DNA of 64,000 nucleotides from Candidatus Nomurabacteria bacterium (GTDB lineage Bacteria; Patescibacteriota; Saccharimonadia; Saccharimonadales; Saccharimonadaceae): the NCBI GenBank assembly GCA_031257295.1, contig JAIROX010000005.1, positions 1-64,000 on the forward strand. Reading direction: 5' to 3'. This document shows, one piece after another, positions 34,401 through 42,494 of this stretch (positions are counted from its first letter, which is position 1; every line of letters starts with the position of its first letter). Position numbers and translations under genes: made by a program. Below the pieces are notes generated by a model. That model worked only from the letters and a program-made list of their open reading frames with translations, searched no databases and had not been told where the DNA came from.

Positions 34401-35387
34401 GATTACGCGACGATACAGGTCGTTAAGGTCGCTCGTAGCGAAACGTCCGCCAGCCAAGCTCACCATTGGCCTAAGGTCTGGAGGTATAACTGGTATAACA
34501 GTTAATACCAAGTCGGTTGGCTTAATACCAGCCGCTTGCATGCCCTCAAGCACCTTGAGGCGCTTAATTAGCTTCTTTTCGCGCTGGCCCTTGGCACCTT
34601 CAGCTTCCTCGGCTAGCTCTTCGATTAACTTATCTAGATTAATCTCATCGAGCAGCTTCTTAATAGCCGAAGCACCCATGCTAACTTCTACAAGCTCTTC
34701 GTACTCTTCGGGCAAGTTGCGATAGTCAACTTCGCTGATCAAAGCACCCTTGTTCAGGCCGTCCAGAGTGCCCTTCTTGCCCACGTAGTCGGCTTCAAGC
34801 TCTTCAATCTCTTTACTTTGCTCTTCAGCCAGTTTTTTAATATCAGCGCCCTTTTCTTCAGCAGCTTTTTCGTAGCGTACTCGGATCGCCTCGCGCGCAG
34901 CCTCGGTTTGCACCTCTAAGTCCATGCGCTTTTGGTCAACCTTTTCTTGATCTACACCAGTGATAATGTAGCTAGCAAAGTAGACTACTTTTTCCACATT
35001 TTTAGTGGTAGTACCAAGCAGCAAGCTCATCGTATAAGGTGTGTTGTGTATGAACCAAATGTGAGCCACTGGCGCAGCTAGGGAAATATGCCCCATGCGC
35101 TCACGCCTAGCAATGCTTTTAGTCACCAAATTTCCGTTCTTATCAACAGCGGCCTCACGGCTACGCACACCCTTTAGCTTGTTGTCGTGCGGGTTGATAT
35201 CTTTAACTGGGCCAAAGATACGCTCGCAGAACAAGCCGTCACGTTCCGGCTTCTGCGTACGATAGTTAATGGTCTCTGGCTTCAAAACTTCGCCATAACT
35301 CCAGTTTAGTATGTCATCTGCACTTGCGACGCTCAAACGAATTGCATCGAAGTCGGCTACGCCTGTTGGTTCCATAATCCTCGCCAT
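31464..35387 (-). CDS. rpoC: RNA polymerase beta-prime subunit, both zinc sites degenerate
   Basis: 1307 residues. The catalytic Mg motif NADYDGDQ is near residue 515, and the bridge-helix and trigger-loop regions ([21 protein letters not shown]) are intact. The N-terminal zinc ribbon is lost: after [13 protein letters not shown] come INPHDNK and [12 protein letters not shown] where two Cys pairs normally stand. The second site near residue 910 reads [12 protein letters not shown], keeping one Cys only. The tail is acidic (last 60 residues). Co-transcribed with rpoB, 1 nt apart. Confidence 0.98.
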   Translation of the reverse strand: [1307 protein letters not shown]

Positions 35388-35388
35388 T

Positions 35389-38300
35389 TTACGCCTCCTC
35401 TCCTAAGCCATTCATTTCTTCTATATCCGTAATCTCCATATTTTCAAGATCTTCTGTGTCTTCGCCACTTTCTAGCTCTAACTCGGTTTCTTCTTGCTGC
35501 TCAGCTATTGCATCACTTACGTCTGCACTAATGACCGCCTCGCTATCAACAGCACGAACCTGCCGCTCAATGATCTCTTCAGCTTCAGCCACCACGCCAG
35601 ATTCATCTAGCAAGTCGATACGCAGACCCAAGCCTTGTAGCTCCTTAACCAACACGTTAAAGCCTTCTGGCAACTTCGGACCAACAATCGTCTCGTCTTT
35701 GATAATCGCCTCGTAAGCTTTAGCACGGCCATAGACATCGTCTGACTTAATCGTCAACATTTCTTGCAAAGTGTTGGCGGCACCGTAAGCTTCAAGTGCC
35801 CAGACTTCCATTTCACCGAAACGCTGACCACCATTTTGAGCTTTACCGCCCAACGGCTGTTGCGTCACCATCGTGTAAGGGCCGGTCGAGCGGGCATGAA
35901 TCTTATCGCTCACCATGTGGTGCAGCTTGATCATATGCATTACGCCAACTGTAGTACGTTCTTCAAACGGTTCACCAGTTAAGCCATCAAACAGCTGCAC
36001 TTTACCGTCACGAGGTATACCAGCTTTCTCTAGTTCGGCGCTAATCTGTTCGTCTGTCACACCATCAAATGACGGAGTGGCCACCTTGTAGCCCAAAGCA
36101 CGAGCCGCCATACCCAGGTGTGTTTCAAATAACTGTCCGATGTTCATACGACTCGGCACACCCAGTGGGTTAAGCACTACATCAACTGGCGTACCGTCTT
36201 CCATAAATGGCATGTCTTCAACCGGCAACACCTTAGCGATTACGCCCTTGTTACCGTGACGGCCGGCCAACTTATCGCCCACACCAACTTTGCGCAGCTC
36301 AGCTACGTAAATCTTAATTTGCATCAGCACACCAGCTTTTAGCTCATGGCCTTGCTCGCGCGTGAATACTTTCACGCCAACGACTTTACCACCGCCGGCG
36401 TTATCCATGCGTTGTGATGTGTCGCGCACATCTTTAGCCTTTTCACCAAAGATAGCTCGCAGCAAGCGCTCTTCTGAGCTTAGCTCTTGCTCACCCTTTG
36501 GCGTGATTTTACCAACTAGCACATCGCCAGCTTTTACCTCAGAGCCAATCTGTACAATGCCATCCTCGCCCAAGTGGCGCAGCGATAACTCCGAAACATT
36601 CGGGATATCGCGCGTTACTTGCTCAGGCCCGAGCTTAGTTTCACGTACTTCTACGTCATAATCTTTGATATTGATGCTAGTTAGTGTGTCATCTTCAACC
36701 AAGTGGTTACTGAGCACAATAGCATCATCCATATTGTAGCCACGCCAAGGCATGAAGGCCACGCGCAGGTCACGGCCCAAGGCTAGCTCACCGTCGGCTA
36801 CACTGGCACCTTCAATCAAGATATCGCCTTTTTTCACCTTTTGGCCGCGTGATACACGGGCCTTTTGATTAATACAGCGATCATCATTACTCTTCGTGAA
36901 GTGGATCAGGTCGTAAACTTTCACGCCGTCCTTATACTTAACCTCCACAGCGTCAGCATCAGCCCGGATCACCTCACCGATACCCTCAGCTTGGATCAAC
37001 TGGCTAGTGTTTTTGGCCACATCGGCCTCAATACCCGTTCCCACAGTTGGCGATTCAGGTTGCAAAAGTGGCACAGCTTGCTTCTGCATGGCTGAACCAG
37101 TTAGAGCGCGGTCCACGCGGTCTTTCTCGACAAATGGAATCATCGCGGCGCTCACGCCTAGAATCTGGCGGTTTGCTGCATCTATGTAGTCAACATTAGC
37201 GACTTCTGTTTGGCCAGGCATTAAGTGGATGCGAGCGCTCACACGTTCGTTGACAAATTTACCGTTAGCGTCCAGTTTGGCGCTAGCATCAGCAATAGTA
37301 TGACGTGCTTCTTCGGCAGCATCCATATATTCAACTTCACCAGTCACTTTACCCTTAGTTACTTTCACATACGGCGTTTCAATGAAACCATACTCGTTTA
37401 TGCGAGCGTAAGTTGCAAAGTTGAGCACTAGGCCGATATTGGCACCTTCTGGTGTCTCGACCGAACAGATACGACCATAATGCGTAGGGTGCGTGTCGCG
37501 CACGTCGAAGCCAGCGCGTTCGCGCGTCAAGCCGCCAGGACCCATTGAACTGATACGGCGCTTGTGGCTTAGCTCGGCAAACGGGTTAGTCTCATCCATC
37601 AACTGGCTGAGTTGTGAGCTGGCAAAGAACTCTTTAACAGCTGCCACCACCGGGCGAGCGTTTATCAGCTGATTCGGTACAACTGTTTCAATATCACTCA
37701 CGCTCATACGGTCCATAGTGTTACGCTGCATACGCAGCAAGCCCACGCGGAAACGTGAAGTGATCAGCTCACCAACCAGCTTGACGCGGCGGTTACTCAG
37801 GCTGTCGATATCATCAGGTGACTCTTGAGTATTATTCAGGCGAATCATCTCGGCAATGATTGCAATCAAGTCTTTCATTTGCAGCGTGCGGTTTTCAGTT
37901 GTATTTGGCGTGTCAAAACCTAAGCGCTGGTTGATTTTATATCGACCCACTCGGCTGTAGTCGAAGCGCTTGAAGTCGAAGAACGTGCGCTCAATCATGC
38001 TTTTGGCGTTGTCTACGGCAGCCAAGTCGCCAGGGCGCAGGCGACGATAAAGCTCAATCAGCGCGTCGTTCGTGCCCTTAGTGGTGTCTTTTTCTAGTGT
38101 AGCGTCAATGTAGTTGACCTCTCCAGTATCTACATCTTTAAATAGCTCTTTAATATCAGCGTTCTTTGGGTAGCCTAAAGCGCGTAGCAGTGCAGTGATT
38201 GGCAATTTGCGCTTGCGGTCAATCTTGACATAAATCGCACCATTTGGAGCTGTTTCGAACTCCATCCAAGCACCACGGCCAGGGATCAGCTTAGCATTAT

Positions 38301-38760
38301 AGCGATTTTGCCCGCCAGATTGGTCGGCCGTAAAGAAAACGCCAGGTGAACGAATCAACTGGCTAACAACAACACGCTCGGTGCCGTTAATGATAAAGCT
38401 GGCGCGATCAGTCATCCATGGGTAATCACCCAAGTAGAGCTCCTGCTCCTTGATTTCGCCCGTCACTTTGTTAGTCAATTCAACATTGACATGCAGCGGG
38501 GCCGTATAGGTAGTAAGGTTCTCTTTAGCCTCACGCTCACCCATTTTGGGCTCTTTAAAATGATACTCTTTGAACTTTAACGATAATTTCTGACCCGTAT
38601 AATCGTCAATCGGGTTTATCTCTGCAAAAACCTCACTCAAACCATTCTCGACAAGATCTTGCCAAGATTGCTTTTGATGAATTGTGAGATCTGGAATTGG
38701 CAGAGTGTCGTCGCTTGTAGTAAAGTACACGCGACCATCTTTGGTGACACTTTTGACCAC
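35389..38760 (-). CDS. rpoB: RNA polymerase beta subunit
   Basis: 1123 residues, GTG start with GAGG 7 nt upstream. Rifampicin-region text FFASSQLSQLMDETNPFAELSHKRRISSMGPGGLTRERAGF is split over about 370-415. The C-terminal clamp motif GGKAQNGGQRFGEMEVWALEAYGAA is present, followed by an acidic Glu-rich tail of about 80 residues. Preceded by a leader of about 236 nt containing a structured element shared with rplV/rpsC. Confidence 0.98.
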   Translation of the reverse strand: MVKSVTKDGRVYFTTSDDTLPIPDLTIHQKQSWQDLVENGLSEVFAEINPIDDYTGQKLSLKFKEYHFKEPKMGEREAKENLTTYTAPLHVNVELTNKVTGEIKEQELYLGDYPWMTDRASFIINGTERVVVSQLIRSPGVFFTADQSGGQNRYNAKLIPGRGAWMEFETAPNGAIYVKIDRKRKLPITALLRALGYPKNADIKELFKDVDTGEVNYIDATLEKDTTKGTNDALIELYRRLRPGDLAAVDNAKSMIERTFFDFKRFDYSRVGRYKINQRLGFDTPNTTENRTLQMKDLIAIIAEMIRLNNTQESPDDIDSLSNRRVKLVGELITSRFRVGLLRMQRNTMDRMSVSDIETVVPNQLINARPVVAAVKEFFASSQLSQLMDETNPFAELSHKRRISSMGPGGLTRERAGFDVRDTHPTHYGRICSVETPEGANIGLVLNFATYARINEYGFIETPYVKVTKGKVTGEVEYMDAAEEARHTIADASAKLDANGKFVNERVSARIHLMPGQTEVANVDYIDAANRQILGVSAAMIPFVEKDRVDRALTGSAMQKQAVPLLQPESPTVGTGIEADVAKNTSQLIQAEGIGEVIRADADAVEVKYKDGVKVYDLIHFTKSNDDRCINQKARVSRGQKVKKGDILIEGASVADGELALGRDLRVAFMPWRGYNMDDAIVLSNHLVEDDTLTSINIKDYDVEVRETKLGPEQVTRDIPNVSELSLRHLGEDGIVQIGSEVKAGDVLVGKITPKGEQELSSEERLLRAIFGEKAKDVRDTSQRMDNAGGGKVVGVKVFTREQGHELKAGVLMQIKIYVAELRKVGVGDKLAGRHGNKGVIAKVLPVEDMPFMEDGTPVDVVLNPLGVPSRMNIGQLFETHLGMAARALGYKVATPSFDGVTDEQISAELEKAGIPRDGKVQLFDGLTGEPFEERTTVGVMHMIKLHHMVSDKIHARSTGPYTMVTQQPLGGKAQNGGQRFGEMEVWALEAYGAANTLQEMLTIKSDDVYGRAKAYEAIIKDETIVGPKLPEGFNVLVKELQGLGLRIDLLDESGVVAEAEEIIERQVRAVDSEAVISADVSDAIAEQQEETELELESGEDTEDLENMEITDIEEMNGLGEEA

Positions 38761-38778
38761 TGTTTTCCTCTCGTATTA

Positions 38779-38873
38779 CGCTACGCTTATGAGACAAAAC
38801 CCAATGGTTTTTTCTCATCGTGCGGGGCACTGGCAAAGCCAGCTGCTCCGACTGCTCTTTTTCCTTACGATAA
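38779..38873 (-). promoter_or_regulatory. Structured RNA element, copy 2 (rpoB leader)
   Basis: Minus strand: AAAAGAGCAGTCGGA, hairpin CTGGC-TTT-GCCAG, GTGC-CCC-GCAC, then a hairpin with ATGAGA and AACC arms closed by GGTT and TCTCAT, ending 18 nt before the rpoB GTG. It is homologous to 18089-18172, with compensatory changes in two stems. Position immediately before the ribosome site suggests control of rpoB translation or leader processing. Confidence 0.75.
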
Positions 38874-39002
38874 GAGTGAGTTACGCTTAGCTTACTTTAT
38901 TATTTGGAATCGGCGCCGAAGATTCCTAACCGTTGGTTTTAGGTTAAAAATTGCCGGATATTTAACCATGATAAACCAAAGCTACACTACTTCTTGTTGT
39001 TT

Positions 39003-39031
39003 AGTTTACAGCATTTACGGTGAGCGCGCAA
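39003..39031 (-). promoter_or_regulatory. rpoB promoter
   Basis: TTGCGC (39031-39026) and TAAACT (39008-39003) with 17 nt between. The start site would be near 38996. Between the start and the structured element the leader shows no ORF. Confidence 0.7.
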
Positions 39032-39054
39032 GAGTTTTTGGCAAAAACGCAAAT

Positions 39055-39093
39055 AGGGCGGCTTGAGGCTGTAAAAACAGCCTTAGCCGCCCT
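39055..39093 (-). terminator. Terminator after the 39115-39477 gene
   Basis: A long near-perfect stem (AGGGCGGCT arm, AGGCTG, loop TTTTTA, CAGCCT, AGCCGCCCT) followed on the minus strand by ATTTGCGTTTTTG. It separates the orphan gene from the rpoB promoter. Confidence 0.8.
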
Positions 39094-39114
39094 GGTGGTG
39101 CTGGTGATTTAAGA

Positions 39115-39477
39115 CTACATGGACGCCGCTGCCGCAGCAGCGCGGCGGTCTGACATACACAGTGTGTCAGACCTGAATCTTGGCGAAGGAACGGTGGGAG
39201 CCGCTTTGTGGCCACCCACATCGATAAACCAGTTGTTTATCGTATTTATGACAGCCATCCCCTTATGTGTGTCTTTATTACAAATGACACCCACGTGTAG
39301 GTACAGTCCACCTCCGACGTTCTTTCTGTAGCAGAAGCGCCAACCCTCATTTTCAACAGGCTGAGAACCAGTGCGTCGATACTCGACCTTGATTGCACAA
39401 TCGAGGTCGGTCATGTACAGATACCCCTCTAGAGCCGTCTGTATCGCTTCAGCATCTTCACCGTTAAACTTAAACAT
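39115..39477 (-). CDS. Orphan 120-residue protein behind a switch-like leader
   Basis: No recognised family. A small mixed alpha/beta protein with aromatic and glycine-rich stretches (GWRFCYRKNVGGGLYLHVGVICNKD) and an Ala-run near the C-terminus (RRAAAAAASM). No signal peptide or membrane helix is visible. ATG 39477 has GGAGG 10 nt upstream. It is expressed from the strongest of the G9 promoters through a leader of about 215 nt, so it is under both phase-variable and attenuation-type control. Function unknown. Confidence 0.6.
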   Translation of the reverse strand: MFKFNGEDAEAIQTALEGYLYMTDLDCAIKVEYRRTGSQPVENEGWRFCYRKNVGGGLYLHVGVICNKDTHKGMAVINTINNWFIDVGGHKAAPTVPSPRFRSDTLCMSDRRAAAAAASM

Positions 39478-39693
39478 CTACTCTACTTCCTCCTTATCAT
39501 AAAATAAAAAATTTTGAACATAGAAAAGTCCAGCCTTAAAAAAAGTCTTAAGACCAGACTAATCTATGTTTAACCAATCATGTTTATCAAATAAATTCGG
39601 AAGTCAGCACCTCTAAAGGTCTAGGGGCGGGTACCCCTGCGGCGATACATATTTACAGGTGCTGCCCACAGCACCCACGTTTTCAGTATCGCA
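39478..39693 (-). promoter_or_regulatory. Riboswitch-like structured leader
   Basis: The transcript first forms GCGATAC/GTATCGC enclosing the hairpin GGTGCTG-TGGG-CAGCACC, then AGGGG/CCCCT, then a second GGTGCTG (near 39605) that could steal the CAGCACC strand. Further on, AGTCT-GGTCTTA-AGACT followed by T7 (about 39535-39560) is a terminator-like hairpin, and AACATAGA/TCTATGTT (39567-39517) forms an alternative outer stem. The mutually exclusive pairings are what an expression platform would show. The aptamer class is not recognised. Confidence 0.5.
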
Positions 39694-39699
39694 GTAAGC

Positions 39700-39729
39700 A
39701 TTATAAGTTACCCCCCCCCATATTGTCAA
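39700..39729 (-). promoter_or_regulatory. Poly-G promoter 3 (orphan 39115 gene)
   Basis: Consensus TTGACA (39729-39724), spacer ATAT plus G9 (39719-39711) plus TAACT, consensus TATAAT (39705-39700). The 18-nt spacer is one G longer than optimal. It begins 12 nt after the clpP stop. Confidence 0.88.
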
Positions 39730-39740
39730 GGAGTGGCCAG

Positions 39741-40331
39741 CTACTTAATAACGATTTCGTCTATAAGGCCGTAATCACGAGCTTCTTCGGCGCTCATCCA
39801 AAAGTCACGCTCAACGTCTTTTTCAACTTTTACGAGCTTTTGACCGGTGTTTTTAGCCAAGATTTCATTCAGCCGTTTTTTAAGCTTTTGGCTCTCACGC
39901 AGGCCAATCTCCATATCTGTAATCGTGCCAGAAGTACCATAGTTTGGCTGATGAATCATGATGCGGCTATTAGGTAACGCCATGCGCTTGCCCTTGGTAC
40001 CGCTTGAGAGCAGAAATGCCCCCATGCTAGCTTGCAGGCCGATGCCAATCGTCTGCACATCAGGCTGGATGTATTGAATCGTGTCATAAATCGCCAGGCC
40101 GTCATAAACACTGCCGCCAGGGCTGTTAATATACAACTTAATATCCTTTTTGGAGTCTTCATAAGCCAAGTGCAGCAACTGCGCCACGATAATATTAGCC
40201 GTGTGTGAGTTGATCTCGTCGCCCGCAAAAACCACCCGCTCGCTGAGCAAGCGTGAGTAGATATCATAAGCCCGCTCACCACGGTTAGTTTCTTCAACTA
40301 CGGTTGGCACAAGATAGTTTTTCGTCTTCAT
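39741..40331 (-). CDS. clpP: ATP-dependent Clp protease proteolytic subunit
   Basis: 196 residues. Catalytic triad Ser102 ([11 protein letters not shown]), His127 (RIMIHQPN) and Asp176 (ERDFWMS). Forms the tetradecameric peptidase chamber used by ClpC (60512-62980) or ClpX. No long propeptide. The ATG lies 6 nt after the -10 box TAAACT, so the mRNA is probably leaderless, and a CIRCE operator lies immediately upstream. Confidence 0.98.
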   Translation of the reverse strand: MKTKNYLVPTVVEETNRGERAYDIYSRLLSERVVFAGDEINSHTANIIVAQLLHLAYEDSKKDIKLYINSPGGSVYDGLAIYDTIQYIQPDVQTIGIGLQASMGAFLLSSGTKGKRMALPNSRIMIHQPNYGTSGTITDMEIGLRESQKLKKRLNEILAKNTGQKLVKVEKDVERDFWMSAEEARDYGLIDEIVIK

Positions 40332-40337
40332 ATCACC

Positions 40338-40378
40338 AGTTTAACGCAAAACTAGCACTCACGTCAAATGAGTGCTAG
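40338..40378 (-). promoter_or_regulatory. clpP promoter with CIRCE operator
   Basis: CIRCE inverted repeat CTAGCACTC-N9-GAGTGCTAG at 40352-40378, differing from the consensus only at the outermost pair. On the minus strand TTGACG (40367-40362) lies in its centre, and TAAACT (40343-40338) follows 18 nt later. HrcA bound to CIRCE would block clpP, giving heat-shock induction. Confidence 0.9.
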
Positions 40379-40399
40379 TATCCTATTTTCCAAGGAAGC

Positions 40400-41683
40400 C
40401 TAATTTCCGGTAACTTCTAGCAACTTAGTGACAGTCTTGTCTGTTAATAGGCTATTGCGGATGTCTATACGGGTCTGCTCAGTGCCAAGCTGCGCCAAAA
40501 CTTTCTCGTCTTTCTGGTATTGCTGCTTAAACTGCTCCAGGCGCTCGTCAATCTCGCTGTCCGTCACATCAATCTTCAGCTCTTTACTCAACTCGGCCAG
40601 CACTAGGCCCGCTTTAACGCGCTGTTCGGCTGCTTGCTGCACATCAGTTTTCAGCCATTCTTCTTCGGTTTTGCCAGTTTGCGCCAAGTAGTCATCGAGC
40701 TTCATACCGCGGTAAGCCAAGTTCTGCTCCATATCAAAGCGGATTTGCTTAGCTTGATCTTCTACCAGCACCTCTGGCACCGGCACCTTGCTAGTCTTTA
40801 CCAGCTCGCTAACTAGGTCATCTTTTAGCTTATCAACGGCTTGGTTCTCCTTTTGCACGGTAAGATTATTCTTAACATCGCTCTTCAAAGCCTCCAAAGT
40901 TTTGAATGGACCACATTTGGCGGCTAGCTTGTCGTCAATATCAGGCACAGTGCGTGCGTTAACTTGTTTCAAAAGCACCTCAAATACCACCTTGGCACCA
41001 GCCAGCTCCTTGTTGTGGTAATCTTTCGGGAATGTCAGTGGAATGTCGAACTTGTCGCCAGCTTCGTGGCCAACAATAGCGTCTTCAAAGCCCGGGATAA
41101 ACGAGTTACTGCCCAGCTCAAGCTTATGGTCTTTGGCCTTGCCGCCATCAAACTCCACGCCATCTTTTTTGCCAGTAAAGTCAATTTGCACCTCATCGCC
41201 CAGTTTGGCAGCCCGCTTGACCACGCTAACCTCAGCAAAGCTGTTTTGGATGTTCTTTAAGACATCGTCGACTTTGGCGTCTGCTACGGTCACTTTCTCG
41301 CGCTTAGCTTTGAGCTTTTTATAATCGCCCAGTTTAACCTCTGGGAATATATCAGCCGTAGCCTTAAACTCCAGCTCTTGCTCAGGTACATATTTGACCA
41401 GCTCAATCTGTGGTTGGCTAATCGGGCGGATATTTTCACTCATAAACGCCTCGGCAGCAGCTTTATTGACAGCCATATTGGCAGTTTGCTCGGCTACCAG
41501 GTTAGGGTCGGCGTGTTTCTTAGCCACATCTACCGGCACTTTGCCCTTGCGAAAACCTGGCACCTTAAGGTCACTGGCAATGCGCCTCAATGCCACCAGC
41601 TTAGCGTCATCTAGAGCTTTCTTGTCAACTTTTACAGTCAACTCAACTTTAGTATCTGTTAGTTTCTTCACACTTGTCTTCAT
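40400..41683 (-). CDS. tig: Trigger factor
   Basis: 427 residues with all three domains: ribosome-binding N-domain with VPGFRKGKVPVDVAKKH (signature GFRxGxxP), FKBP-type PPIase domain (GDEVQIDFTGKKDGVEFDGG through FPKDYHNKELAG), and a C-terminal helical chaperone domain. Co-translational folding factor at the tunnel exit near L23/L29. Near clpP as in many bacteria, although each has its own promoter. Confidence 0.97.
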   Translation of the reverse strand: MKTSVKKLTDTKVELTVKVDKKALDDAKLVALRRIASDLKVPGFRKGKVPVDVAKKHADPNLVAEQTANMAVNKAAAEAFMSENIRPISQPQIELVKYVPEQELEFKATADIFPEVKLGDYKKLKAKREKVTVADAKVDDVLKNIQNSFAEVSVVKRAAKLGDEVQIDFTGKKDGVEFDGGKAKDHKLELGSNSFIPGFEDAIVGHEAGDKFDIPLTFPKDYHNKELAGAKVVFEVLLKQVNARTVPDIDDKLAAKCGPFKTLEALKSDVKNNLTVQKENQAVDKLKDDLVSELVKTSKVPVPEVLVEDQAKQIRFDMEQNLAYRGMKLDDYLAQTGKTEEEWLKTDVQQAAEQRVKAGLVLAELSKELKIDVTDSEIDERLEQFKQQYQKDEKVLAQLGTEQTRIDIRNSLLTDKTVTKLLEVTGN

Positions 41684-41689
41684 GGTTAT

Positions 41690-42235
41690 CTATTGTAACA
41701 CGTGTTGCTGCACGTAGGCATACATCGTGATACCGCTAGCCACACCAACGTTGATACTGCGCGTAGAGCCGAACTGTTCAATCGCCACCACTTGACTGGC
41801 CGCTTCGATCCCCTCGGTGCTCACGCCGTCGCTTTCGTTGCCGTAAAGGAACATGGCTTTTTCGGGGAATTTGATACTGTGTAGTTTCACCGCACCCGGC
41901 ACGTTGTCAATAGCAAATAGTCCAAGCCCTTCGCGAGCACAAAATTGCACGAAATCGGCCATCGTGGGGTGGTAGTACATGTGCATGTACTTATCTGTCA
42001 CCATGGCACCGCGACGATTGTAATGCCTGCGGCCTATGATATGCACACCAGCCAGGTTGAAAGCGTTGGAGTTGCGAATCACTGTGCCGATGTTAAAATC
42101 ATTTGCAAAGTTTTCGATGGCCACATGCAGGCCCGCGCGCGACTTATCCAGGTCGGCTACAATCTGTTCGTTTGGCAGGCCTTTATACCTATCGACCACA
42201 TTACGGGTGTCGGCTTCAGGCACTGGCTTTATCAA
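41690..42235 (-). CDS. SpoU/TrmH-family RNA 2'-O-methyltransferase
   Basis: 181 residues, TTG start with AGAGG upstream, overlapping the previous gene by 20 nt. The three SPOUT motifs are clear: NDFNIGTVIRNSNAF, FLYGNESDGVS and IEQFGSTRSINVGVASGI, the last two forming the knotted SAM site. No N-terminal substrate-binding domain. The target nucleotide (tRNA Gm18 or an rRNA site) cannot be decided from sequence. Confidence 0.9.
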   Translation of the reverse strand: MIKPVPEADTRNVVDRYKGLPNEQIVADLDKSRAGLHVAIENFANDFNIGTVIRNSNAFNLAGVHIIGRRHYNRRGAMVTDKYMHMYYHPTMADFVQFCAREGLGLFAIDNVPGAVKLHSIKFPEKAMFLYGNESDGVSTEGIEAASQVVAIEQFGSTRSINVGVASGITMYAYVQQHVLQ

Positions 42236-42479
42236 GGTCGACCTCTAGAATGCCAGAAATCGTGTCAAAGTAGCGCTCGTGGCGGTCAACTTGTGCGCCC
42301 AAGGCCTCTACGTCGGAAACTTTGTCATCGGTATACTTCAGGTTCGCCTCTAAAGCCCCTTCTATACGATTGAAGCGCTCGTTAAATCTGTCCTCAATAT
42401 CATTAGTGATATCTCGTCGTAAACGAACTTCCATCTTATCTAGGTAGCTAAATATTTTCTTGAAGTCTTCGTCTTTCAT
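42216..42479 (-). CDS. Small coiled-coil protein
   Basis: 87 residues, almost wholly helical with heptad-like charge patterning (FSYLDKMEVRLRRDITNDIED). No family recognised. It starts MKDEDFKKIF 15 nt after the FAD oxidase stop, and its end is overlapped by the methyltransferase. Short helical proteins of this look are common in these genomes; function unknown. Confidence 0.6.
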   Translation of the reverse strand: MKDEDFKKIFSYLDKMEVRLRRDITNDIEDRFNERFNRIEGALEANLKYTDDKVSDVEALGAQVDRHERYFDTISGILEVDLDKASA

Positions 42480-42494
42480 ACCACCAGTATACCA

